Shown here: positions 47,785 to 58,383 of the stretch, piece by piece
Layout of the letters: every line of letters starts with the position of its first letter
Position numbering within the stretch: position 1 is the first letter of the stretch
Origin: Pegoplata infirma
Taxonomy: Eukaryota > Arthropoda > Insecta > Diptera > Anthomyiidae
DNA: 64,000 nucleotides
Direction: 5' to 3'
NCBI GenBank assembly: GCA_963921195.1
Contig: OY992541.1
Coordinates: 11,688,951-11,752,950 of the forward strand
The notes under the pieces: generated by a model
Told to the model about the DNA's origin: nothing
What the model saw: only the letters and a program-made list of their open reading frames with translations
The model's database searches: none
Program-made: the position numbers and the translations under genes

Positions 47785-49206
47785 ATGAACCAGTCACAGA
47801 TTAATGACTTTTTAAAGTGCTTGATGAATATCGATGATCTGAACTATTTATTATTGCATGATCAGCTGAGGAATGAAGAGTTGATGCATAGTGATAGCCA
47901 TGTTGAACATATTTTACATAATGAGGTAATTGATCACGACCATGCACATGATCACAACTCAAATGGCCATGATCTCTTGGTGGCGAAAAGCACTGCCATG
48001 GTGGTTTTGTTTTTTTCATCAACTTTGTGCGGCTCAATACCATTTCTATTGAATCGTTGGTTTAAGTGGACCGATGAGAAGCACACAAACGCCACTCGCT
48101 CGGCCGTTATTATAAAAGCTCTATTGTATTTTGGTGGAGGTGTGTTGATGGCTACAACATTCTTGCATTTATTGCCTGAGGTTCAAGAAGTTGTGCATAT
48201 TTTACAAAACTGCGGCACCATAAAAACATTCCGATTTCCTTTGGCCGAATTTCTGATGTGCATGGGATTTTATCTAATGTATCTGATTGAGGAATCGCTG
48301 CATGCTTACATACATCGTCATAATAAACGATTTACCTTAAATGAGGATAATAGTGCAGCGTCGGCATTTCGACGTGGTCAGAGTGTTCGTGGCAGTTATT
48401 TACTCAGGGGCAGTAGACTAATGACTAGTGACGACAATGTCAACAAAAAACAGGCAATGTATCACCACAACAATGACCTTAACAATACTTTGACCAACTC
48501 TGATACTATTGTGTCTTCATTGGCCACACTTTCAGTGGAAGATTTAGTTCAAACGCCAAAGACGTCACAGGAGAAATTTAATGCCATAAACGATCGTTCT
48601 CCACAACACCACTGCCACCACCATCACAATCATAGTAATTTTCATTCACACCAAGATCATGAAATTGCGTGTCAAAGTCATAATAACGGTCATGGACACA
48701 GTCATCTATCATCTAGCCTGCAGCCATCGGCGAATGGCGATAGCGATGTTTTGGCTTCTTCGCTGCGTGGATTGTTTATAGTTCTAGCCTTGTCTTTACA
48801 TGAACTGTTTGAAGGAATGGCCATTGGACTCGAGGGTTCAGCTAGTTCGGTATGGTTTTTATTTGGAGCAGTTTCGGCCCATAAATTAGTACTGGCGTTT
48901 TGTGTGGGCGTTGAATTAATAGTAGCTCGCACTCGACTGACTCTATCGATTATCTATGTTCTTACTTTTGCTGTTGTCAGTCCTTTGGGAATCGGATTTG
49001 GTATATTAGTAAGTCATAACAGTACTGGTGGATCTACAGAACCAACAATAGCCTCAGCATTGCTACAGGGACTAGCATGTGGGACTCTCTTATATGTTGT
49101 ATTCTTTGAAATACTTTCTAAGCAACACAATGGTCTAATCGCCTATTTTTCATTGCTGGTCGGTTTTGCATGTATGTTTGGACTACAACAGTTGGGTAAT
49201 TATTGA
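47785..49206 (+). CDS. ZIP-family (SLC39) zinc transporter, single exon
   Basis: 473-residue multi-pass membrane protein of the ZIP/SLC39 family, expected to move Zn2+ (possibly other divalent metals) into the cytosol across the plasma or an organelle membrane. Seen: hydrophobic segments near residues 66-90, 108-130, 151-170, 326-350, 355-380, 386-408, 422-443 and 451-469, the eight-helix ZIP plan. The helix 4 signature is LSLHELFEG (336-344; H339, E343), and helix 5 carries AHKLVLAF (H366). TTFLHLLPE (124-132) and GLACGTLLYVVFFEIL (429-444) also fit the ZIP1/2/3 subgroup. Two histidine-rich stretches, an N-terminal one (35-62) and the long loop between helices 3 and 4 (275-307), are typical cytosolic/lumenal zinc-binding tracts. 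The start is the first ATG after an in-frame TAA at 47713..47715 and has A at -3. It resembles the Drosophila Zip42C/Zip88E/Zip89B group, but I cannot assign the ortholog, so no symbol is given. The reading frame is intact with no frameshift. Confidence 0.95.
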   Translation: MNQSQINDFLKCLMNIDDLNYLLLHDQLRNEELMHSDSHVEHILHNEVIDHDHAHDHNSNGHDLLVAKSTAMVVLFFSSTLCGSIPFLLNRWFKWTDEKHTNATRSAVIIKALLYFGGGVLMATTFLHLLPEVQEVVHILQNCGTIKTFRFPLAEFLMCMGFYLMYLIEESLHAYIHRHNKRFTLNEDNSAASAFRRGQSVRGSYLLRGSRLMTSDDNVNKKQAMYHHNNDLNNTLTNSDTIVSSLATLSVEDLVQTPKTSQEKFNAINDRSPQHHCHHHHNHSNFHSHQDHEIACQSHNNGHGHSHLSSSLQPSANGDSDVLASSLRGLFIVLALSLHELFEGMAIGLEGSASSVWFLFGAVSAHKLVLAFCVGVELIVARTRLTLSIIYVLTFAVVSPLGIGFGILVSHNSTGGSTEPTIASALLQGLACGTLLYVVFFEILSKQHNGLIAYFSLLVGFACMFGLQQLGNY

Positions 49207-49225
49207 AAATTTTTCTTTTGAATTT

Positions 49226-49362
49226 CATACCCTGTTCTCACGTAAGGCTAAAAATCGTGTTTAGCTACATTTTCTGTTAATACACTGTAATAGAATAAAG
49301 AAAATGCTAAAAATATTGGTGCTTAAAACGATTTTTAGCTGTATGTGAGAACAAGGTATCAT
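49226..49362. mobile_element. Foldback MITE in the ZIP 3' flank with candidate poly(A) signal
   Basis: Imperfect terminal inverted repeats (ATACCCTGTTCTCACGTAAG on the left, a CTTGTTCTCACATACAGC reverse complement on the right) enclose about 137 bp and start 19 bp after the ZIP stop codon. Inside it is AATAAA at 49294..49299, the nearest good poly(A) signal to the CDS, so the MITE may define the transcript end. The TSD is not clear. Confidence 0.6.
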
Positions 49363-49971
49363 ACATTGTTTTTATATTGACTGCTACACGCTTCGTAGAA
49401 AACGAGTTTAACATGAAGTTGCGAACACTGAAAATGTCTTTCTTGATTATACATATATCTGGGGCGCCCAGATCTGCGTGGTTCAATACATCTGAAAACG
49501 TTGATTTTGATCTGATTATTCAGCAGAGCAAAAACGGCTGAAAATATTGCAAATCTGATTTCACAAGTCAATTCTACACCAAAAATTAAAACAACGGACT
49601 TTTTTTGAACACTCAAAAAATTATGACGGCAGATTTCACTACAAAAGACAGTTAAAACTACTACATTTGTTGTTGTTTAGGCGTCCACTACATTTTACGG
49701 TAAAATTAACCAAAAATTGTAGTTGTTTTTAACTATTGATTAAAAACTACAAAAAACTGTAATAACTACTTCAAATTACAGTTGCTTTTACTGAAACTAG
49801 GAATTTTTTTATTAAAATAAAACTTCTAAACGTCAAAAACGGCTAAAGTTATTTGGAAATAATTCCTGCACACCCGTTTTTCTAAAAATTTCGACAAAAA
49901 ACAGTTGTTTGAGATTTTTCATACAAAAACAACTGAAACTGTAGTTGAAAACAACAACTACTTCTTACTAT
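49363..49971. repeat. Fragment related to the CAGCGGTTACC hAT-like element plus AT-rich DNA
   Basis: 49470..49615 (GGTTCAATACATCTGAAAAC, GAGCAAAAACGGCTGAAAAT, AAAACAACGGAC) matches 34205..34345. The other half of that element resumes at 52040..52377, so the foldback between (49972..52036) probably inserted into it. 49640-49965 has many AACTACA/TGTAGTT words and no gene. Confidence 0.65.
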
Positions 49972-52036
49972 CCCGGTGAAAAATGTTCGTATATGGAAAC
50001 ATATACGAGGATATATGGCTACATATGTGAAGATATATGACCATATATGAACACATATGCACATATATGAACATATGAGTGGGCATACATAATTATGTAT
50101 GAATCATATACGTCCATATACGTAAAGTGAACCCATATGTAAATATATGGCATACATGTACATATATGAAGCATATATGATCATTAGACCGACTCACCTT
50201 ATATGGGCAAAAAAAAAGTTAAAGTTGTACCCCCATCAAAATTAACTTTGACATGTTTTATGAAGATTCCCAAAATATTTGGGCTCTAGCGATAATCTCC
50301 CGTGAGCTAAACCGCGTATTTTTCATGAATAAAAAATCCAGTAAATTTTTTTTTGTCCAATGAATGACCAAATATTATAGATATTTAGGAATTCTTTGAT
50401 TCTGCATTAAAACATTTTAAAAATCTAACCACAGCCTCGAGATAACGAGATGTTTATGTCAGTTTTTTGATGCTTTTCAATTCGATTTTACTGAAAACTT
50501 AAATAACTTTGGTATTTTTTGTCCGATTTTCACTTCTAATACATCTTTAGAATGGTGTTAACCACCGCTTGTGATTTTAGTCAAAAATTAACCCTTAACT
50601 GCACTGTCTTACTTTTTTATAAAATTTACTTCGACATCATGAAAAACCCTTATATAAATACAAAAAGCATATCTTTGTGCAGGAAACACGTTTAATTAAT
50701 ATATTTGGCCACAATTAATTTAACCCATGCATGATCAAAATATTTTGGCAAACATTTTTAAAAAAGTTTTTGCGGAAATTATTGAAAGCTAATTGTAATA
50801 CTTTAAAAAAATAAAATAAATAAAGTTTTTATTTATCTAGACGTGCTTATTAATATCAAATAACACTCAATTTTTTTTTTCGAAATTTGTATGTGCAAAT
50901 AAATTTTAGAAACAAAATATAAACCAATTTTCTCTTAATCGCATATATTCGTGCAAAAAACGTCTCTAATAAATAGATCTTAATATTTTTTATTTAACCG
51001 ATTCATGACCAATTAAAAAAATAAATATCGAAAAAATTTAAGTCCAGTTGTTATACTTAAAAAAAAAAATAATATAATTGATATTTTTTTGACACATTTG
51101 CTTATTTAAAATATGAGATGCGTTTTTTTGCACGAATATATGCGATTTAGACAAAATTCGTTTATATATTATTTTAAAAATTAATTTGCACATACAAATT
51201 CCGAAAAAAAAATTGACCGGGAAAGTGTGACCGGTTATTTTAATAAGCACGTATAGATAAACAAAAACCTTATTTATTTTATTTTTTTAAAGTATTACAA
51301 CTAGCTTTAAATAAATTCCGCAAAAACTTTTTCAAAAATGTTTGCCAAAATATTTTGATCATGCATGGGTTAAATTAATTGTGGCCAAATATATAAATTA
51401 AACGTGTTTCCTGCACAAAGATATGCTTTTTGTGGTTATAAAATGTTTTTTTAATGATGTTGAAATAAATTTTATAAAAAAGTAAGACAATGCAGTTAAG
51501 GGTTTTCAGTGAAAAGCATCAAAAAACTGACATAAACATCTCGTTATCTCGAGTCTGTGGTTAGATTTTTAAAATGTTTTAATGCAGAATCAAAGAATTC
51601 CCAAATATCTATTATATTTGGTCATTCATTGGACAAAAAAAATTTACTGAATTTTTTATTCATGAAAAATACCATTTTTGGACCATTTTTTGACGCGGTT
51701 TAGCTCACGGGAGATTATCGCTAGAGCCCAAATATTTTGGGAATCTTCATAAAACATGTCAAAGTTAATTTTGAGGGGGGTACATCATGAACTTTTTTTT
51801 TTGAGTCACTCTAATGATCATATATGCGCACAAATATGTTCATATATTTACATATATGCCATATATTTACATATGGGTTCAATTTACGTATATGGACGTA
51901 TATGATTCATACATAATTATGTATGCCCGCACATATGTTCGTATATGTACATATGTGTTCATATATGATTCATATATGGTCATATATCTTCATATATCCT
52001 CGTATATGTTTCCATATACGAACTTTTTTCACCGGG
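49972..52036. mobile_element. Foldback with ATATATG-rich arms, CCCGGTGAAAAA ends
   Basis: CCCGGTGAAAAATGTTCGTA left and reverse complement right (TTTTTTCACCGGG). About 210-bp arms made of TATACG/CATATATG words. It was split at ATGATCAT by the foldback 50185..51813. Its own TSD is not clear beyond AT. Confidence 0.8.
50185..51813. mobile_element. Large foldback, 0.75-kb arms, TSD ATGATCAT
   Basis: TAGACCGACTCACC left, TGAGTCACTCTA right, exact 8-bp TSDs at 50177..50184 and 51814..51821. Inverted matches include CTCTAGCGATAATCTCCCGT/ACGGGAGATTATCGCTAGAG and TTAACCCATGCATGATCAAA/reverse, centred near 51000. No transposase. hAT-like by TSD and TAG..start. Confidence 0.9.
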
Positions 52037-52377
52037 ATGAAATAAATTTTCTCAAAATCCTGACATCATAGAAAAATTTGGGAACCATATTCAGAATCAG
52101 CATCGAAAGATTAGTCGAAAACAAGAGGTCAAATCTAAAAATATCAACCAAAAATATTGCAAAACATGCTCTCTAAATGGACAAAAATACGTTTTGGAGC
52201 TTTGACCTCAACTTTCTTAAAAACCTGACATTTTGGAAAACTTTGGAAGCTAAATGTGAAACCAGCATTGAAAGGCTAATCTACAATGAATGTCCAAACT
52301 ATTAAAATTTTTCGTACCCCTGCGGACAGTTTCGCGTACCCCTAGTGGTACGCGTACCATAGGTTGGTAACCGCTGT
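52037..52377. mobile_element. Right half of a CAGCGGTTACC hAT-like element
   Basis: Matches 34580..34924: CTGACATCATAGAAA, TTTGACCTCAACTTTC, TCGTACCCC and the terminus CCTAGTGGTACGCGTACCAT, GGTTGGTAACCGCTG ending at about 52376. The left terminus is missing, so no TSD can be read. Confidence 0.75.
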
Positions 52378-53035
52378 CCTACGCCACTCTGTGGTACAGT
52401 GCATAATGACTGTGTGCTGATGTTTGTAACTATCCGAAATATTGGTCCAAGACCCACCTTCGAGTATACCGATCGACTCAGAATCTCTTTTTGAGTCGAT
52501 TTAGCGATGTCCGTCTGTCCATGTAAACGTTGTGCGCACAATAAAGGTTGAAATTTTTAATTGATTTGTGTGAAAATTCAAACTTAAGCTTTACTTGGCT
52601 CAGGAACGAAGCCTATTGAAAAGGAAACAAATCGGTTCAAAATTAGACGTAGCCCCCATATAAACGTCCCCTGTAAATTTGGTTAAATTGAGTCTAATAA
52701 CCGTGTTTTATTAGGTATCCTCTTGAAATTTGGCAGAGAAGCGTATTTTGTATTCATAAATAATCGTCCCGAATTTCGAAGAAATCGGACCAGTTCTACT
52801 TATAGTCACCATACAAACCACCCTCCCGATTTTTACATAAATCTATCAAAATTCATGAAAATAAAAAATGTGTTATTAAAACTCTATCAGTATGCGTAAA
52901 ACGTGTACTTTGGTAATCCAATCAAATCTTATTGTGATTGCACCATTTTTGGACTTAAACACCATAGGCTTAGTTCCCCGATATTCAGTAAAATCGGTCC
53001 ATTGCACTGTGGCCGAAATCACTGATATAGCGGCG
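52378..53035 (+). mobile_element. TATACCC-type (TAGCCCCCATA) dispersed element
   Basis: GCCACTCTGTGGTACAGTGC, GTCCGTCTGTCC, TAGCCCCCATATAAACGTCC, GAAATCGGACCAGTTCTACT in the same order as 23367 and the inverted 31831 copy. The start is degenerate. Confidence 0.7.
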
Positions 53036-53305
53036 CTTAAGTCAAAATTTAAAAATTAAGATCGATAAATGTTTTTGCACTGCATCGTTTACCTATACTT
53101 TACGGAAAAAATTTACGTTTTTACTTTTGTTTTGCTTTCAATATTCGCACAGCTGTAAGCTATCAAATATACATTTTCTGCAGCAAGTGTATTAAAGGAA
53201 TATGGGGCCTAATTACTCAGTGAGTTTTTCTTGACACTTTTAAGTCAATTGTTTATACATTTTGATCCAAAAAGTTTTAATTGAAAGTAAAAGGTATGTT
53301 TTAAC
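53036..53305. other. AT-rich gap
   Basis: No feature recognised before the next hAT-like element. Confidence 0.45.
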
Positions 53306-53462
53306 TAGTGTTTCCAATTATTCGACCCTACCGGTTAACCGGTTAGGGCATTATTATAAAATTGATTAATCGGTTATTCGGGTCGATTAATCGGAAAAAT
53401 TGGCGATTAATCGTCAAAAACAATGAAAACTTAATATTAAACCATTTATTAAAAGTAATGTA

Positions 53463-54886
53463 CACAGAAAAAAACGAATTGTTATATTGACCCCCATATT
53501 TGTGAATACAATTAAATTTTTCACTGAAAGTGCTCCTATACGGAAATTTGTAACATCAACTAACGTTTGTAAATATTAATTGTTGAAAAAACAATTGATA
53601 AATGAGTTTGTAATAGTTCTCCTAAATTATTATTTGTATTGACAAACGTACAAAATCTTAAATTTTTTTTCAACAAAGGAATTCAACAAACACAAAACGT
53701 AATTTGTTGATCTAACAAAAGAGAAAAAAATAAATTTTGTTTTCAACAAAGAAATTCAACAAACACAAAACGTAATTTGTTGATATGGTAAAGGAATTCA
53801 ACAAACGAATTTGTGATATCAACAAACAGTATTAGTTGTATTGACAAATTAAAACTTGTTTTATAGGAAAAAAAATTAAAAATAAATTGATTAAAAATCG
53901 AGATAAATGTAAGAGAATATTAATATTGAAATTAAACAAAAGTATTTTGTTAGACAATATTCTTTTTTATAACACTTAAGAATGTACTTTACTTTTATCG
54001 TTTTACCGTTTTTGTCTTATGTTGAAAATTCTTTTTTTTTTCGTTTGTTTTTTATTTCTTTCTTTTTTATATACACATGTTTTAGTTTCGTTTTAGACAA
54101 ACATAGCAATCGGTAAAAACTTGGAAAGCAAATTCTGTAAAAAAATATTCCAAAAATATAAAGGCAAAAACAAAACAATAGTTAACAAAACAAAATGTTT
54201 ATTTAAAAAGATTAATTTGTTTTCGAAATACATTTTTTAATAATATTTTCTATGAAATAATTTCAATTGCTGCCGTACCCCTTGCTAGCTCAGATAAAAC
54301 TAAATTCATAATCGTTCTTTTTTTAATTGTCTTCTTTTTTCATTGTCTGCTTTTTAAAAAAGAAGTACAGGCACAAATAAAAAACAAACTACACGACGAG
54401 AGAGAGCATGTTGTCGTTATAGTATGTTTGTGTTTTTGTTTTATACTTTACAAAAGCTACCAAATTCTTTATAGACAGCAATTGTTAAAAAAAATTTACG
54501 ATTTTGTTAGATTGACAAAGTTCCTTGTATTTATTGATATAAATTGTTAAAAATATGACTTTTATTTGACAAAGTCGTTTATTGACATAAATAGTTGAAA
54601 AAAATCTGTTTTATTTACAAATTATTGAACATTAATAACAAACGGGTTATTTGAAAGTTAAAAAATATTTTTCTTTGTCTTATTGACAAACTGCCACTAA
54701 TGATTTGTTGAAATTTTCCTTTCATTTTGAAATAAAATTTCTTGAAGTAGTTTGTTGAAAACAAAATCGATTTTTTGTATTATTGACTAACGGGATGCCG
54801 TTTTTACTAAATGATTGGTTGATATCAGTATAAGCAATTCACAATTGCTGTTTGTTGACTTGAATTTTATGATTTTATTTTCTGTG
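53463..54886. mobile_element. TA-flanked MITE, CACAGAAAAAAA ends
   Basis: TA then CACAGAAAAAAAC at the left, TTTTCTGTG then TA at the right, 1424 bp. Filled with ATTTGTTGA/TCAACAAA and TTGACAAA words on both sides. No ORF. Confidence 0.75.
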
Positions 54887-54989
54887 TAACAAAAAATAAA
54901 AGTATTTTAAGTAAAATTTCATTTTCAGTCTTTATACAGTGTTTGAAGAGGTAAAACAAAACGCAAATAATTGTAATTTAGAAATAATA

Positions 54990-55640
54990 ATTTTTTTTTA
55001 AATTTTAATTGGGCTTTTCTAAATTCCAATCGGGATATCTGAATTTCAATTGGCCATTTCCGAATTTCAATTGGGATTTCAAAATTTCAATTTTCTTATA
55101 ATTTTAATTCAATTCAGATTTGTGAATTTCAGTTGACTTTTCTAAATTTCAATTGGTATTTCAATTGAGATTCCTGAATTTCATTAGCTCTTCATAATTT
55201 TTATTGGTGTCTTCTTAATATCAATTTTGATTTATATATTTTGATTTCGCCTTTCTGAATTTCAATTAGGATTTCAATTATGATTCCTGAATATCATTAG
55301 CTCTTCAGAAACTCAATTATCTCTTATCTGAATTTAATTTTGAATTTTTAAATTTAAATTTTGCTTTTATAACAATAAGTTTCAATTGAGATTTCTGAAT
55401 TTCAGTCGGCTTCTGTAAATTTTAATTTTGTTAAATTGCGAGTTTCTGAATATCAATTAGGATTTCTAAATTTCAATAAGCTTTTCTGAATTTGGATTGG
55501 GCTTTTGTAAATTTTAATTGGGCGTTTCTGAAATTTGATTTGGATTTCTGAATTACAATTGCGATTTCTGAATTTGAATTAGCTTTTCTGAATTTCAATG
55601 GCATTTTCTGAATTTTATTTGGGATTTTCAATTTGGCGTG
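54990..55640. repeat. Degenerate about 20-bp repeat AATTTCAATTGGGATTTCTG
   Basis: Roughly thirty imperfect copies of variants of that word. The reverse-complement form appears in another hAT-like element at 42540-42740 and 43090-43200. Confidence 0.8.
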
Positions 55641-55837
55641 TAAAAAAGAGGCAAGCGTTTCAAACAAATTATAGTACAATATAGAGATAATAATATTAAC
55701 CGGTTAATCGAACCATTTTAACCGAACCGGGTCGAATAATTATTTGCGTCGAATAATTATTTGCGTTTTAAATTATTTTACCGAAATAAAGGCGAATCGA
55801 GGGATCGATTAATCGATTAACCGAATTGGAAACACTA

Positions 55838-56443
55838 GTTTTAACTAAAAAATATTTGTTTGTGGCCTGTGTGTATCTACTTTATTATTAGTTCATTATA
55901 TAAGTTGACATTTGTGATATAAACTATAGTTTCATGGACTGCAACTTTTGAAATTCGATCGTATTCGGTCCAATTCCTGATTTGTTTATTATTTTGGATT
56001 ATTTTTGTGGTGACGTTTCAGTATGGCGTGCTAGTTCGCGCAAGTTGTTCGGTTTTTTAGGGTCCATCTGCCTGTCCAAATAAACAGTATAAACGCGATA
56101 CAGACCAAAATTTTCAATCGATTTGGCTAAAATTTGAAATTTAAGATTTTTTATCGAAAGAACAAAACCTATTAAATTTTTGACCAAATCGGTTCATGTT
56201 ATCCCATAGCCCCCATGTTAATTTCCCCTTCCAGTTTTACTTAAAAAGCCCTAACAATAGTATTTTAACAAATATCCTCTTGAAATGATATTTGTAAAAT
56301 GAAATCGCGAGTAAAATCGAGATTATGCGAGATTTTGGAATTTAATTAAACTGTAAATGGGAATGTCTAAATGGCTCCATAGAGCATCTGTGTTCATAAT
56401 ATAAAAAAATTTGAAGATTTTTGGTTTTGAATCGTAATTTTGA
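55838..56443. other. Decayed TATACCC-type fragment and AT-rich DNA
   Basis: 56060..56300 (GGTCCATCTGCCTGTCC, CATAGCCCCCATGTTAATTT, TATCCTCTTGAAAT) is a diverged piece of the TAGCCCCCATA family. The rest is unassigned. Confidence 0.5.
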
Positions 56444-58365
56444 CCACACCAAATGTCCCGCTACAGAAAAACATGTATCCCGTAAATTTCTGAATAGGTT
56501 GTTTGGATAGCCCTATATGGAACTAAGCAAATTGCGTTTTTGGTTTTTCTAATTTTCTTAAACTGGGCTTAGAAGGCGTGGTCAAATATTGGAAAATTGG
56601 TCAAATTTGTGGCGAGTTGCCTTGACTAAATATTTATCACATTAAAACGGAATGCATCACAATCTCAGAAATTTACATTCTTATATAGTTTTGTATGGGC
56701 TATCGATTAAATTTTTTTTTTTTTTAATTTTCAGAACCCGTTCTGAAATTTTCCATTTTTTAAAAATGTCAATTTATTAAAAAACATGCCACTTTTTTTT
56801 TTTTAAAATTTTTTGTTAAAGTTTAGATATTTGTCCATCCACACAAAAAAATTCAGAAACACGTTCTTCGTTTTTTTCAAGAAAATCGCATTTGAACTTT
56901 AAATTTCATAACAATTTTGTAATTTTCTTGTATTTTCTTGATTTAACGTTGCGAATGAGTATTATTAATTGCATAATTACACCGCTCAACAAATCGAAGG
57001 TTTTTGACTCCGGTTTGATGTTTGATACAAAATTTTTAAAGATTTTGACTCGCTGATTCCAAATCTGTGCTCCAAATTTTTCCATCACGTCTAGAATTTT
57101 AATTATTCGCGGTTGAAAATACGAAAAAAAACGCGATTTTTGCATTTTTTTAAGAGCCTGCACAGCAGCCACTGGGAGGAATAAAAATCTGGTATAAAGC
57201 GTTAGAGTAGAATTGAACTATGATCTCAAATATATGATCAAAAAAATTTGAAGTTTTTGCACTATTATTGGCCAAACATGTATTTTAAAAAAACACTGTG
57301 AAAAAAATTAGAAAAAGCACCATTTTTAAAAGGCTCTAAAACAAAAACCAGATGATCAATCTTTACTGTGATGAGCTCAAAATTTAGGCAAAAGTTCATT
57401 CTTTCTTATAGACTTTTAAACCCATTAAAGATATCTTCCGATTTGTACGAAAAATAACACAGAAAACTTAAATTTGTAAAATATTTATTTTTTTAGTTTT
57501 TCTTTGAAAAATATCAAAAAAAACTAAGGTACCTACCTTATCTTTTTTACAAAAATGACAATTTTAACAGAGTCGTTTTAAAACGCAATTTTTACCCAAC
57601 CAAACGCAATAATTAGAAAATAATTGTTTTCTATGTTGGAGACCAAAGACAAATTATACTTTTGCGCTTTATACCAGATTTGTATTCCACTCAATGGCTG
57701 CTGTGCAGGCTTTCAAATAATGCAAAAATCGTAATTTTTCGCATTTTCAACCATGGATAACTAAAAATCTGGACGTGATGGAAAAATTTGGAGAACAGAT
57801 TTGGAATCAGGAGATCAAAGTCTACTAAAATTGATCACCAGAATTCAAACCGGAAAATGAGTGTTGAGCGGTGTTATTACTCATTCGCAACGTTAAAACA
57901 AAATTGTTATGAAATTTAAAGTTCAAATGCGATTTTCTCGAAAAAACCGATAAACGTGTTTCTGAATTTTTTTGTGTGGATGGCCAAACATCTAAACTTA
58001 AAAAAGAAAAAAAAAGTGGCATGTTTTTTAATAAATTAACATTTTTAAAAAATGGAAAATTTCAGAACGGGTTCTGAAAATTTTCCAAAAAAAAAAAAAA
58101 TTAATCGATAGCCCATACAAAACTATATAAGAACGTAAATTTTTGAGATTGTGGTGCATTCCGTTTTAATGTGATAAATATTTAATCAAGGCAACTCGCC
58201 ACAAATTTGACCATTTTTCCAATATTTGACTACGCCTTCTAAGCCCAGTTTTTGAGAAATTGAAAAACCAAAAACGCAATTTTCTAAGTTCCATATAGGG
58301 CTATCCATACAACCTATTCAGAAGTTTACGGTACACGTGTTTTTTTCGCTGGACATTTGGTGTGG
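56444..58365. mobile_element. Large foldback, about 0.9-kb arms, CCACACCAAATGTCC ends
   Basis: CCACACCAAATGTCC left and GGACATTTGGTGTGG right. Inverted similarity runs inward through GGGCTTAGAAGGCGTGG, GGCGAGTTGCCTTGA and CTGCACAGCAGCCA to a centre near 57.4 kb. No clean TSD was found. Frames inside are not conserved between arms. Confidence 0.85.
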
Positions 58366-58383
58366 AATGCCTCATATGTATAT

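Larger units (their letters stand above)
53306..55837. mobile_element. hAT-like element, TIR TAGTGTTTCCAATT, TSD GTTTTAAC
   Basis: TAGTGTTTCCAATTATTCGA left, CGAATTGGAAACACTA right, exact 8-bp TSDs at 53298..53305 and 55838..55845. CGATTAATCG/ACCGGTTAACCGG words are subterminal. Holds a TA-flanked MITE (53463..54886) and a block of degenerate AATTTCAATTGGGATTTCTG repeats (54990-55640). No transposase. Confidence 0.92.

Noticed and set aside
47801..48932. Minus-strand ORFs within the ZIP gene
   Set aside because: Shadows of the ZIP coding strand.
49882..52071. Tyr/Ile-rich ORFs such as the one at 51814
   Set aside because: Made of TATACATATG-type repeats in foldback arms.
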